55,571 nt of DNA from an uncultured Blautia sp. (lineage in GTDB: Bacteria > Bacillota > Clostridia > Lachnospirales > Lachnospiraceae): assembly GCA_934394595.1 (NCBI GenBank), contig CAKRRX010000003.1, forward strand, positions 1 to 55,571, read 5' to 3'. A program made the translations under genes and the position numbers. The notes below the pieces were generated by a model. It was not told the origin of the DNA and ran no database searches. It saw only the letters and a list, made by a program, of their open reading frames with translations. This document shows positions 1 to 8,460 of this stretch, one piece after another. Every line of letters begins with the position of its first letter. Position 1 is the stretch's first letter.

Positions 1-1151
1 TGCATATTTTTCCCCACGAATATTCCAATTCCGCCCACTGCCAGTATTGCTGCTCCTACAGCCACATATTTTTTCCAGTTGGAAGAGGTCGAAGACACCT
101 TTTTTGCTGTAGAGGACACTTTATCTTCTGTACCTGATTTTTCTTTTTTACTTTCAGAAGGCTTTTGTGATTGTGTTTTTGCTATTTCGGAAGAAGCAAA
201 AGGATTTTCCTGAGCCGGTGCAGGGGGAATCTCACGTGTTGTCTTTTTCAGCTTCTGCAGATCATTGTACAGTTCATGCATTGTTCCATAGCGATTCTCC
301 GGCAGGTATTCGCAGGCTTTTAAAATAATGGCCTGGAATTCCTTGCTTCCATTGCAGGGGGCTGGAAGCGGAGTTCCCTGAACACGTTTCATCAGGGCAG
401 CTTCCCGGTCACTGAAGCTGATCTTCTGATCAATAGGTGGATAAAAGGGCAGACGGTTATTATTCATCAGTCGGTAAAGCACGATTCCCAGCGAATAAAT
501 ATCTATCTGCTCATTATAAGGCTTGCCAAGATAAACCTCCGGTGCCATGTAACTCTCGGTTCCTTTCTTGGAAAGTCCCCCTGTAGTTTTCTCAATGGTA
601 CGGGCGATGCCAAAATCTCCCAGTTTAAAGTGCCCGGTATGATCTACAAAAATATTTTCCGGCTTAACGTCCCGGTGTACCAGCCCGTTATCAAAGGCAT
701 AGGTAAGAGCGCTGCTGATCTCACTTCCGATACGGATTGTGGTATTTTCATCTATAGGGTGGTTTAACATCCATTCTGTCAGAGGAGTAAGCAACTCCAT
801 TTTGATCAGAATATCCCAGCCCACGCCATCTTCATGAGCGATGACCGTGTGATCCTCATATGCCACAATATTGGGATGATCTTTCAAAGAAACCATAACT
901 TTAATTTCCCGAAGAATCTCATCTACAAATTCCCGGAAATACTGGGTAACCGATTTCTCATCCATTCCTTCACTCATAACGGTTTTTACATCTGAAACGG
1001 ATCGCGGAATGCGGATTACCTTCAATGCAGATTTCGCAGTGATCACCGAATCATTTTTCTCTATTTCAAAAACCTTTCCCGTGGCTCCTTCCCCGATCTC
1101 ACGGGTGATCTGCCAGTCGTTAAACACGAAATCTCCTATTGCGTAGTTCAT
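1..1151 (-). CDS. Serine/threonine protein kinase, membrane-anchored (3' end outside window)
   Basis: An open frame runs from an ATG at 1151 off the left edge, giving 383 visible residues with no stop. The kinase fold is clear. There is a glycine loop IGEGATGKVFEI (about residues 17-28), a catalytic loop VHRDVKPENIF, a DFG motif in KLGDFGIAR, and an APE motif in MAPEVY. A Lys/Ser/Thr-rich juxtamembrane stretch follows, then one hydrophobic segment (about residues 357-380), so the kinase domain lies in the cytoplasm and whatever follows is outside. This is the architecture of Hanks-type PrkC/Stk kinases, but no PASTA repeats are visible because the gene is cut. A strong GGGGGAG ribosome site precedes the ATG. 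It lies 64 bp downstream of the CYTH gene and may be co-transcribed with it. The substrate is unknown. Confidence 0.93.
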   Translation of the reverse strand, partial: MNYAIGDFVFNDWQITREIGEGATGKVFEIEKNDSVITAKSALKVIRIPRSVSDVKTVMSEGMDEKSVTQYFREFVDEILREIKVMVSLKDHPNIVAYEDHTVIAHEDGVGWDILIKMELLTPLTEWMLNHPIDENTTIRIGSEISSALTYAFDNGLVHRDVKPENIFVDHTGHFKLGDFGIARTIEKTTGGLSKKGTESYMAPEVYLGKPYNEQIDIYSLGIVLYRLMNNNRLPFYPPIDQKISFSDREAALMKRVQGTPLPAPCNGSKEFQAIILKACEYLPENRYGTMHELYNDLQKLKKTTREIPPAPAQENPFASSEIAKTQSQKPSESKKEKSGTEDKVSSTAKKVSSTSSNWKKYVAVGAAILAVGGIGIFVGKNM

Positions 1152-1215
1152 ACTCTCCCCCATTTGTTTTATAAATTTATAACGCTATACTTCTCTACTG
1201 AAAAAAACATTTTTC

Positions 1216-1797
1216 CTATTGACAGATACCAATCTCACCAGGCTTATTTTCCATAAGCATTCCCAGATACGATGTTCTCACAGTATCCTTCATGCTATAG
1301 CCAAGCTCTGTCAATATCTTCCCCATTCTTTCCAGGCATTCTGCTCTTTTTTCTTCTGATTCTGCTATTACTTCCAGTTCCAGAAAAGCTCCCAGATTCT
1401 TTACCAGATCTACACAGGCTGTCATGTCCCCCTTTTTCAGGTAATTCCTGCGTTTGCTGACAACGGCAACAGGCTGAAAATCCAGATGGAGCAGGATATT
1501 TTTCATAACATCTGCCTCTTTTATTTTTGTTTCCAGTTCCATGCGGGACATGGAAATCTGATCCAGCTTCGAGCCTTTGAAATTGATCTGCGCCTGTTTG
1601 TTTCCCGTCAGCAGATCGGTACTTTTTCGGATACGAAGTGCTTCATCATGTTGTTTCATATCGTGATACACACTGTTAAAATAGGTGTCCTCTTCCAGAA
1701 TATAGGCGGTTTCCAGAAATCCCATATCCTTTAGCTGTTCCAGAATCTGTCCCCGGGATTTTACGGGCAGCTTGATTTCAATTTCATATTGGTTCAT
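1216..1797 (-). CDS. CYTH domain protein (class IV adenylate cyclase / thiamine triphosphatase family)
   Basis: This 193-residue protein opens with the family signature ExExK (EIEIK at residues 5-9). It also has alternating charged strands (LRIRKS, INFKGSK, ELETKI, KRRNYLKK, CVDLVKNLGAFLELEV) typical of the CYTH triphosphate tunnel. Family members hydrolyse or cyclise triphosphates (thiamine-PPP, PPPi, ATP) in a metal-dependent way; the exact substrate cannot be read here. The length matches single-domain CyaB-like proteins. The ATG overlaps the stop of the upstream small gene (ATGA), which indicates translational coupling, and GAGGT lies just upstream. A Ser/Thr kinase gene follows on the same strand. 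Confidence 0.88.
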   Translation of the reverse strand: MNQYEIEIKLPVKSRGQILEQLKDMGFLETAYILEEDTYFNSVYHDMKQHDEALRIRKSTDLLTGNKQAQINFKGSKLDQISMSRMELETKIKEADVMKNILLHLDFQPVAVVSKRRNYLKKGDMTACVDLVKNLGAFLELEVIAESEEKRAECLERMGKILTELGYSMKDTVRTSYLGMLMENKPGEIGICQ

Positions 1798-1955
1798 GAT
1801 TCTACCTCAAAAATTCCATAGCCCATTTCAATATATCCCAATACATCTGCTTTTTTAAAAATATCAACAATTTTTTCGATAGAGCAATGCCATCTTTCTG
1901 ATGCGAGCCGTATAATTCTTATTTGCATAAAAGTAATTTCAGATTTTTCACTCAT
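1794..1955 (-). CDS. Small DUF3791-like protein
   Basis: This 53-residue frame starts at an ATG preceded by a perfect AGGAGG. It ends in a TGA that overlaps the ATG of the CYTH gene by 4 bp, so it is very likely translated. The sequence (FMQIRIIRLASERW, then SIEKIVDIFKKADVLGYIEM) resembles DUF3791 family proteins, which are usually about 65-75 residues. This copy ends early, so it may be a shortened member. DUF3791 genes often sit beside DUF3990 genes in putative toxin-antitoxin loci, but no partner is visible here. The family assignment is from memory of the pattern; the existence of the gene rests on the ribosome site and the overlap. Confidence 0.65.
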   Translation of the reverse strand: MSEKSEITFMQIRIIRLASERWHCSIEKIVDIFKKADVLGYIEMGYGIFEVES

Positions 1956-1989
1956 ATTGGCTGCCTCCTATGTTCAAGAGTCTATAAAA

Positions 1990-1995
1990 ATTATA
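1990..1995 (-). promoter_or_regulatory. Candidate -10 box for the DUF3791-CYTH-kinase genes
   Basis: TATAAT is on the minus strand 34 bp upstream of the small gene's ATG. The -35 region is poor (TTGTTT at 17 bp) and overlaps the terminator of the MATE gene, so only the -10 is supported. Confidence 0.4.
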
Positions 1996-2001
1996 CCACG
2001 T

Positions 2002-2047
2002 AAAAAGGAGTCAAACAACATCTTTCACAGGATGTTGCCGACTCCTT
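2002..2047 (-). terminator. Rho-independent terminator after the MATE gene
   Basis: The minus strand reads AAGGAGTC, then an inner AACATC...GATGTT stem, then GACTCCTTTTT. The two nested stems followed by a T run lie about 90 bp past the MATE stop. Confidence 0.8.
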
Positions 2048-2133
2048 CATGAAATCGTTACTGTTCACAGCAACACACTTCGCGATGCACAAAAATCATG
2101 CATTTCCATGATTTCGCGCCGCAATTCTACAGA

Positions 2134-3495
2134 CTAAACCGCTCTTTTTGCTTCCAGCTTTTTCATATGCAGCAAATATACGATGAGGATCGCACCGCCG
2201 GTAAAAATCCAGGAGGCTACGTAAACATTCATCAACATATCGAAAGTCGGAACCATCTTGAAAATGGTCACCAGCCAGATCATACGGAATACTACAGTTC
2301 CAAGGATGGTGATAATGGACGGCTCCAGGGATTTTCCCATGCCTCGAAGAGCTGCGCTTTCCACCTCGTAGGTAGCAGTAAGTCCCTCCAAAGAGCATAC
2401 CCGGTGCATACGGATCAGACCGAAAGCCGCCACTTCTGCGCTGGTGGTATAAATACTTACAAAGAAATCATCCCAGATCATAAATACAATACTTAGAAGT
2501 TCCGTAAATCCCATTCCAAAAAGCATACACAGCCAGAATACCTTTTTGCAGCGTTTTAAATTTCCGGCACCAAAGTTCTGACTGGTAAAGGTCACGGCGG
2601 CCTGGGCAAAAGCAGCTGCAATATCATATGTAAAATATTCAAAATTCAGCGCCAGTGAAGAGCCTGCAATCGCATCCTCTCCAAAGGAGTTGATTCCGCT
2701 TTGGATAAATACATTGGAAACAGAGAAAATCGCCCCCTGTATTCCTGCGGGAATTCCAATTGCCAGAACCTTAGACAGCTCACTTTTATTGATGCACATT
2801 CTGGAAAAACAAAACTGAAATTCATCCTCTCTTTTGCGAAGATGGTGGATGACCAAAGCTGCACTTAGCACATTGGAGATTACAGTTGCAATAGCCACAC
2901 CGGAAACTCCCAGATGAAAACAGATCACCAGAAACAGGTTCAAAATCACATTTACAATTCCGGAAGTAAGCAGGTAATACATGGGTCTTTTGCTGTCCCC
3001 GTAGCTGCGCAAAATAGCAGAACCGAAGTTATAAATTGTCATAAAAGGCAGACTGATAAAATAAATACGAATATACAAAAGTGCCTCATCCATAACACTT
3101 TTCGGTGTTCCGGAGGCCTCCAGTACCACCCTTGCTGACAGCATGCCGATGATCATAAGCAAAAATCCAAGGATTGCTCCAAAGGTAAGTATGGTATGAA
3201 GCATACCGTTGATCCGCTCACGCTTTTTCTGACCGATCAAAGTCGCCAGAGCTGCATTAGGCCCAACAGACATACCCACAAGTAAGTTTACAAAAATACC
3301 CACAAGTGCTACGCAGCTTCCCACTGCAGCCAGAGCTCGGTCCCCTGCAAAACGGCCAACCACTGCCACATCTGCGGAATTAAATAACTGTTGTAAAATG
3401 CTGCTGAATGCCAGCGGTATGGCAAACAGGATAAGCTTGCCTGCAAGACCACCATTCAGCATATCCATTTCTTTTGATTTTTTTACGTTTTCCAT
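2134..3495 (-). CDS. MATE family efflux transporter
   Basis: This 453-residue polytopic membrane protein has about 12 hydrophobic segments in two similar halves. Its N-terminus (KLILFAIPLAFSSILQQLFN, then ADVAVVGRFAGDRALAAVG) is the classic start of the MATE/NorM-DinF fold. The family exports drugs or metabolites in exchange for Na+ or H+; the substrate is unknown. The length is typical (about 450). The start follows a weak AAGGAA site. It lies 32 bp downstream of the yitT-like gene and is probably the last gene of a dinB-yitT-MATE operon ending at the terminator at 2002-2047. Confidence 0.93.
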   Translation of the reverse strand: MENVKKSKEMDMLNGGLAGKLILFAIPLAFSSILQQLFNSADVAVVGRFAGDRALAAVGSCVALVGIFVNLLVGMSVGPNAALATLIGQKKRERINGMLHTILTFGAILGFLLMIIGMLSARVVLEASGTPKSVMDEALLYIRIYFISLPFMTIYNFGSAILRSYGDSKRPMYYLLTSGIVNVILNLFLVICFHLGVSGVAIATVISNVLSAALVIHHLRKREDEFQFCFSRMCINKSELSKVLAIGIPAGIQGAIFSVSNVFIQSGINSFGEDAIAGSSLALNFEYFTYDIAAAFAQAAVTFTSQNFGAGNLKRCKKVFWLCMLFGMGFTELLSIVFMIWDDFFVSIYTTSAEVAAFGLIRMHRVCSLEGLTATYEVESAALRGMGKSLEPSIITILGTVVFRMIWLVTIFKMVPTFDMLMNVYVASWIFTGGAILIVYLLHMKKLEAKRAV

Positions 3496-3527
3496 TTCTT
3501 ACGGAATTCCTTTTCTACTTAAATGTA

Positions 3528-4388
3528 TTAATTTAACACTTTTGGCTGGTAACGCAGATCTGAAACATTATATACTGTCACAAAAGCTTTCGGATCTTCG
3601 TGACTGATAAAATTCATCAGCTTCTGATACTCCGTCTTATCCACAATGGTAATGATCTCATTTCGTTTTTCCATATTATACGCACCAATGGATTCATAAA
3701 TAGTAGCACCACTGTGAAGATCCTCAATAATAAATTTTCGAAGCTCATTTTCCTTGTTGGTGATAATACACACTCGTCTTTTGATATTATGGTCGAAAAT
3801 GAAATGATCCAGAACTATACCATTGAAATACGTTCCTAGAATACTTAAAACTACTGTTTTTTTATCGTACACCAGTGCTGCTGAAAGAGCTACACACATA
3901 CCGGAAAAAGACATAGCCTTTCCCAGATCCATGTGAAGATACTTGTTCATGATCTTTGCCACAATATCCAGTCCGCCGGAAGAAGCATTTCTGTTAAAAA
4001 GGATGCTAAGCCCTATACTCACCAGCAGAATATAACAAAGAACATCCAGCTCCTGACTTCCTGTTAAGGACTCAAAGTCAGGGAATATTTTTTCAAAAAT
4101 CCCGAGGAAAACTGGCCCCACAATACTTGTATAAACTGTTTTAGTTCCAAATTCCCGCCCACAGGTAAAAAAACCGATAATCAGAAGTACAATGTTCAGA
4201 ATCATGGTGATTACAGACAAATGCAGAGGGATAAAGTTGGAAAGTACAATACCAAGACCGGAAATACTGCTCACTGATGCATGACTTGGCACCAGAAAAA
4301 AGTATACCGCTGCTGCAGTGATCGCCATTGCTGCTGTGAGAATCACTGTTTCCTTTATAATATCCAAATAATCTGCCTGTTTTTTCAT
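3528..4388 (-). CDS. YitT family membrane protein (DUF161 + DUF2179)
   Basis: This 286-residue protein has five or six transmembrane segments in the first 200 residues, including family motifs such as LFNRNASSGGLDIVAKI. A soluble C-terminal DUF2179 domain follows (CIITNKENELRKFI to the end). Both the architecture and the length fit the YitT family, a conserved Firmicutes group whose function is not established. The start is 3 bp after the dinB stop, which implies one transcript with dinB upstream and the MATE gene downstream. Confidence 0.92.
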   Translation of the reverse strand: MKKQADYLDIIKETVILTAAMAITAAAVYFFLVPSHASVSSISGLGIVLSNFIPLHLSVITMILNIVLLIIGFFTCGREFGTKTVYTSIVGPVFLGIFEKIFPDFESLTGSQELDVLCYILLVSIGLSILFNRNASSGGLDIVAKIMNKYLHMDLGKAMSFSGMCVALSAALVYDKKTVVLSILGTYFNGIVLDHFIFDHNIKRRVCIITNKENELRKFIIEDLHSGATIYESIGAYNMEKRNEIITIVDKTEYQKLMNFISHEDPKAFVTVYNVSDLRYQPKVLN

Positions 4389-4391
4389 CCC

Positions 4392-5669
4392 TTACCTTCC
4401 TCTTTTCCTATATATTTTTTTCATCTTCGTTATTGATCGCTCATTTTCCATTTGCGCTTTTGCCTTTCGTCCGATTCCCGCATTACTGTTCATGATGCTT
4501 GCCCGGGTGATCTTATCATTTCCAAATTTTATGCGAATGGCATCCAAGGTTGCATCCAGCTTCCGGTGTTGTTCTTTTTTCTTCGTATCTTCAAAAAGTG
4601 ACATCTGCTCAAAGCCATCCTCTGTAAGACCGGTCAGCGACACTCCGATCAGGCGCAATGGCTGTCCTTTCCAGAATTCTGCAAACAGCTTCCTGGCGTT
4701 TTCATAAATCTCATCTGTCACATCCGTAGCACCTTTCAGCTTTGTCTGATGAGATCTGTTTTTGAAATCCAGGGTACGAAAAGTCACCGAAATACAGGTG
4801 CATTTTTTCCCTTTTCTGCGCATTCTGGTGGCTACAACATCACACTGCTCCAGAAGGATCGGCAGTATCTGATCCATAGATACGATATCGTCATTAAAGG
4901 TTTTTTCCACACTGAAGCCCTTGCTTTCTTCCGGGACTTCCAAAACCGGGGACTGGTCAATACCTCTGGCATACTGATACAGCTGATGTCCTGTCTTTTC
5001 CCCCAAAAGGGTCTGAATTACTGATTCCTGCTCTTTTGCCAGTTCTCCTATGGTATAGATTCCAAAATCAATCAGCTTTTTCTCGGAAGCCTTTCCCAGA
5101 AACAAAAGCTCTCTTACAGGAAGAGGCCACATTTTGGCAGGAATCTCTTCTGGAAATAAAGTATGTACCTTATCTGGTTTCTCAAAATCTGAGGCCATTT
5201 TTGCCAGCAGTTTATTTGTGGAAATTCCTATATTTACCGTAAATCCAAGATCCTGGCAGATCCTGTCTTTTATCTCATAAGCAGTCTTGATGGGATCCGG
5301 GTAAATCAGTGAAGTCCCTGTCATATCCAAAAACACCTCATCAATAGAAAAGGACTCCATTGCAGGGGCGTAGGATTTGCAGATTGCTTTAAACGCCTGA
5401 GAGTTTCTGGTGTAAAGAGAAAAATCGCTGGGAACCACTACCAGATTCGGACATTTCCGAAGAGCCATAGCTACCGGCTCTCCGGTCTGCACTCCATATT
5501 TTTTTGCAGGAATAGATTTGGCCACTACAATGCCCGTACGGGTCTTTGGATCACCGCCAATTGCAGAAGGAATTTCTCTGAGATCCGGCAGCCCCTCCTT
5601 CACTCTTTTTGCAGCCTCCCAGGAGAGAAAGGCGCTGTTTACATCAACATGAAAGATCAGTCGTTCCAT
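4392..5669 (-). CDS. dinB: DNA polymerase IV (Y-family)
   Basis: This 425-residue protein carries out error-prone translesion synthesis. The catalytic palm shows FHVDVNSAFLSWEA near the N-terminus and the metal-binding SIDEVFLD (about residue 105), followed by helix-hairpin-helix and little-finger regions. The length is somewhat above the 350-residue E. coli enzyme but common in Clostridia. A longer frame starting at TTG 5687 exists, but its first codons are themselves the ribosome site (GGGAGGTGG), so the ATG at 5669, six bases further, is the supported start. No LexA-type box was recognised upstream. A yitT-like gene follows after 3 bp. Confidence 0.95.
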   Translation of the reverse strand: MERLIFHVDVNSAFLSWEAAKRVKEGLPDLREIPSAIGGDPKTRTGIVVAKSIPAKKYGVQTGEPVAMALRKCPNLVVVPSDFSLYTRNSQAFKAICKSYAPAMESFSIDEVFLDMTGTSLIYPDPIKTAYEIKDRICQDLGFTVNIGISTNKLLAKMASDFEKPDKVHTLFPEEIPAKMWPLPVRELLFLGKASEKKLIDFGIYTIGELAKEQESVIQTLLGEKTGHQLYQYARGIDQSPVLEVPEESKGFSVEKTFNDDIVSMDQILPILLEQCDVVATRMRRKGKKCTCISVTFRTLDFKNRSHQTKLKGATDVTDEIYENARKLFAEFWKGQPLRLIGVSLTGLTEDGFEQMSLFEDTKKKEQHRKLDATLDAIRIKFGNDKITRASIMNSNAGIGRKAKAQMENERSITKMKKIYRKRGR

Positions 5670-5853
5670 ACCATCCACCTCCCACAAATTTCTCCAAAAG
5701 CCATAACTCCGTCTATTTTCTTTACATTTCCAAAGTAAATTACAGTAAAGAAGCCAGAAACATACAGAGGATTTTGGCAGCTTTCATACTCCATAGGTAA
5801 AGTGCAATCTGTAAGCTTTTCCTCCGTCAGTTCCCAGCAGTTCAGTTAAATCC

Positions 5854-5883
5854 AGTATAGCACACTTGTATAAATTCTGTCTA
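5854..5883 (-). promoter_or_regulatory. Candidate sigma-A promoter for dinB
   Basis: On the minus strand TAGACA is followed by 18 bp and TATACT, about 185 bp upstream of the dinB ATG. Five of six bases match consensus in each box. Confidence 0.6.
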
Positions 5884-5965
5884 TATTATTCTTGTTTTTT
5901 ATTCAAATTGCACGAGTTATCCGAAACGTCATACAGTACAGCGAAAATTACGTATTTACTGTACT

Positions 5966-6024
5966 TAAAACAAAAAGGACTGTGCCAAGCCTGTTCTAAG
6001 AAAAACGGGAGTGACACAATCCTT
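5966..6024 (-). terminator. Rho-independent terminator after galK
   Basis: The minus strand reads AAGGATTGTGTCA, a loop, then TGGCACAGTCCTT and TTTGTTTT. The 13-bp stem with two G-U wobbles and a T-rich tail lies 30 bp past the galK stop. Confidence 0.85.
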
Positions 6025-6053
6025 AATTTTTTAGCTAAATGTAATTTTCAGCT

Positions 6054-7289
6054 TTACTGAATGTGGGCAGCACCAACTGCACGGATATCCATTGGATATA
6101 CATTCTCTTTGCCTACATATCTGGAAATATATTCAACATAATTCTCCATCTCTTTTTCCGGAACCACTGCTGCGATCACACCTGCAAATCCGCCTCCATG
6201 GATTCTGCAGATACCACCGCCAATCTTATTCAGGAAAAGCTGGGTAAGGGCAAGAACAAGAGGAATCTTCTGCTCATGGCAGTCTTTGATGCAATAACAG
6301 TTCTGAAGCAGTTCCCAGGAAGAATTTCCAGATTCATCCATAAGCTTCAAAAATTCAGCATAATCTGCTTTCCCAATGGCATCTGCTGCTCTTTCCACAC
6401 GTGCAGTTTCTTCAAAGAAATGGATTGCACGAAGGATAGCTCTGTCATCTTTGATCTCATTTACATGAGCAAGAAGCTCATCCAGTGTGGTCTCATGAAG
6501 AAGCTCAACTCCCAGAACCTTTGCAGCTGCTTTCATCTCTCCTGGAATCTCGGAGTATTCCTGGCTTAAGTCTGCATGGCCTTTTCCGGTATTCACGATC
6601 ACAAGTCTGTGGCCGAATTTTCCAAAGGAAAAATCAAGCTTACTGTATTTCAGGTCATTTCTGTCAGCAAAATCAAAAAGAACCGGACCACCCACTGCAC
6701 ATGCCATCTGATCCATCATTCCGGAAGCTTTGTCCCAGTACACATTTTCAGCATACTGACCAATCTTTGCATAATCGGTATAGGTCATCTTGCTGTCATT
6801 AAAGAAATAATCAATGATAACACAGATCAGCATCTCAAAAGATGCAGAAGAACTTACACCTGCTGCTGCGATTACATTGGTGCTTACATAGGCATCAAAT
6901 CCAGCTGCCTGAAATCCATTCTTTCTGGCAGCTTCCATCATACCGGCTACCAGCGCAACGGTTCCCTTTGGATAATTTGCTCTGCTGATACAGTCGAGGT
7001 CTACCACAATCTCATCTCTGTAGCCTTCGCTTGTGATGTGGATCACATTTGTTCCATTTGGTGCTGCTGCACCGATGGTGTCCAGGTTGATGCTTCCTGC
7101 GATAACCTTGCCGCCATTGTGGTCTACATGGTTTCCAATGATCTCAGTTCTGCCTGGGGAAGTAAAGTAATCTACATGATCATGTTTGTAAAGTTTGGCA
7201 AATTTCTCTGCAAGTGCCTCAAAGCGTGCAGCGCATTGGGTACTCTCCCCATAAATTTTTTCAAGACTGTTTTTTTCCGGTAAATTCAT
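6054..7289 (-). CDS. galK: Galactokinase (GHMP family)
   Basis: This 411-residue protein phosphorylates galactose at C1 with ATP in the Leloir pathway. It has the three GHMP landmarks: the sugar-binding signature GRTEIIGNHVDHNGG (about residues 46-60), the ATP-binding AAAGVSSSASFEM loop (about 139), and the C-terminal HGGGFAGVIAAV glycine motif. The signature is unusual: most enzymes have GEHTDY where this has GNHVDH. The sugar specificity (galactose or a relative such as GalNAc) is therefore less certain. The start has AGGAGG upstream. It diverges from an AraC regulator that could control it. No galT or galE is adjacent. Confidence 0.88.
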   Translation of the reverse strand: MNLPEKNSLEKIYGESTQCAARFEALAEKFAKLYKHDHVDYFTSPGRTEIIGNHVDHNGGKVIAGSINLDTIGAAAPNGTNVIHITSEGYRDEIVVDLDCISRANYPKGTVALVAGMMEAARKNGFQAAGFDAYVSTNVIAAAGVSSSASFEMLICVIIDYFFNDSKMTYTDYAKIGQYAENVYWDKASGMMDQMACAVGGPVLFDFADRNDLKYSKLDFSFGKFGHRLVIVNTGKGHADLSQEYSEIPGEMKAAAKVLGVELLHETTLDELLAHVNEIKDDRAILRAIHFFEETARVERAADAIGKADYAEFLKLMDESGNSSWELLQNCYCIKDCHEQKIPLVLALTQLFLNKIGGGICRIHGGGFAGVIAAVVPEKEMENYVEYISRYVGKENVYPMDIRAVGAAHIQ

Positions 7290-7354
7290 GATTCAGGCCT
7301 CCTATTTCTACTTTTATTTTTTTTCTTTCTTTACACGTTTAAAAGCCTGATAAT

Positions 7355-7360
7355 ATTATA
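7355..7360 (-). promoter_or_regulatory. Candidate -10 box for galK
   Basis: TATAAT on the minus strand lies 65 bp upstream of the galK ATG, in an A/T-rich 273-bp divergent region. No good -35 is visible, which is compatible with activator-dependent transcription. Confidence 0.45.
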
Positions 7361-7421
7361 ATACACATAAAAAAAATTACCTTGACTAAACTGCGGAATA
7401 TGTAAGAATATAAGGAAAATA

Positions 7422-7451
7422 TTGCGTTTTCCTTTCTGCCAGGTGTATAAT
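7422..7451 (+). promoter_or_regulatory. Promoter for the AraC-type regulator
   Basis: TTGCGT, 18 bp, then TATAAT on the plus strand, 112 bp upstream of the regulator's ATG. Because the -35 coincides with the TTG of the longest possible frame, that TTG cannot be the translation start. Confidence 0.7.
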
Positions 7452-7562
7452 AAGCCTGTTAATACAGGGAAATTTATGCGTTTTGAATTAATTTCGCAAC
7501 AGCAGACAGCACTGCCGGATACCCTGCTTTTACAATCTTACAAATCACTCAGGAGGTCCGAT

Positions 7563-8444
7563 ATGCAGATTCTCACCAATCAGTTTCAAAAAGAATTAAA
7601 ACAGCATGGCAGCGAACATTTCCCGTTCCTGGTAAGCTACCAGAGGCTTTCGGAATATGACTCCTGCTCTTTTATGTGGCACTGGCACCCTGAGATTGAG
7701 ATCACCTATGTGCAGTCCGGCACTATCTGTTATCGTGTCAATAATCTTACCTATCATCTGAAAGCCGGGGATATTGTGTTCTGTAACTCCGGCGTTCTGC
7801 ATTCCGGGGCCATGGAACTAAGCCAGGAGGATTGCTCCTATATTCCTGTCACCTTTGATTCCAAACTGATCTACGGATTTTTTCAAAGTGCTATCAATAG
7901 CAAGTATGTGGATCCTGTGATTCAGGATTCCCTTCTTCCAGCCATTTGTATCGATCAAAGTGAGCCGTGGCACCTGCCATTCCGGGAGCATCTTCTTCAC
8001 ATGATCACCCTGGATGAACAAAAGCCTGAATTCTACGAGCTGGACATTACCATCCATCTGCAGCAGATGTGGCATCTTCTTCTGGAGCATATTACCTACG
8101 AACCCCAAGCTTTTAAGGCAAATCCCCGGGAATATGACCGGATCAAAAAAATCATGGCTTATATCGAACAAAATTATAACAGCCATATTGCCTTACATGA
8201 CATTGCCGGACACATCCACCTGTGTGAAAGCGAATGTACTCGGCTGTTTAAACGTCATATGAACACCACCCTTTTTTCCTATCTACAGGAATACCGGATC
8301 GAGCGAAGCCTGGAATATCTAAGCAGCAATGCATCCATCAAAACCGTGGCAGAAAAGGCAGGCTTTGACGATCCCAATTATTACTCCAAAGTATTCTCCA
8401 GGGTAAAGGGCTGCAGTCCACGGGAATATCGAAAAAGGTTGTAG
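7563..8444 (+). CDS. AraC family transcriptional regulator with cupin sensor domain
   Basis: This 293-residue protein has an N-terminal cupin-like domain (WHWHPEIEITYVQSG, then LKAGDIVFCNSGVLHSG) that usually binds a small sugar-like ligand. The C-terminal pair of AraC helix-turn-helices covers about residues 190-290 (ALHDIAGHIHLCESECTRLF; SIKTVAEKAGFDDPNYYSKV). The start is the ATG with AGGAGG seven bases upstream; a longer TTG-initiated frame overlaps the promoter and is rejected. It is divergent from galK, so galK is a plausible target, but this is inference. The gene ends 16 bp from the convergent stop of the next gene. Confidence 0.92.
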   Translation: MQILTNQFQKELKQHGSEHFPFLVSYQRLSEYDSCSFMWHWHPEIEITYVQSGTICYRVNNLTYHLKAGDIVFCNSGVLHSGAMELSQEDCSYIPVTFDSKLIYGFFQSAINSKYVDPVIQDSLLPAICIDQSEPWHLPFREHLLHMITLDEQKPEFYELDITIHLQQMWHLLLEHITYEPQAFKANPREYDRIKKIMAYIEQNYNSHIALHDIAGHIHLCESECTRLFKRHMNTTLFSYLQEYRIERSLEYLSSNASIKTVAEKAGFDDPNYYSKVFSRVKGCSPREYRKRL

Positions 8445-8460
8445 ATTTCATGTGTGCTTT

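Larger units (their letters stand above)
5670..6053 (-). other. dinB leader and galK terminator region, no large gene
   Basis: These 384 bp hold the dinB promoter, a leader of about 180 nt and the galK terminator. The leader contains a 15-codon minus-strand frame beginning MKAAKILCMFL without a convincing ribosome site. An inverted repeat AGTACAG...CTGTACT lies near 5937-5965 between promoter and terminator; its role is unknown. Confidence 0.5.

Noticed and set aside
5670..5853. 15-codon leader peptide or riboswitch upstream of dinB
   Set aside because: No ribosome site and no recognisable aptamer; not enough to call more than a leader.
5937..5965. SOS (LexA) box near dinB
   Set aside because: The inverted repeat AGTACAG/CTGTACT does not match the Firmicutes LexA consensus and lies upstream of the promoter.
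6576..7283. Plus-strand frame of 235 codons inside galK
   Set aside because: Cys/His/Ile-rich antisense shadow of galK with no family resemblance and no ribosome site.
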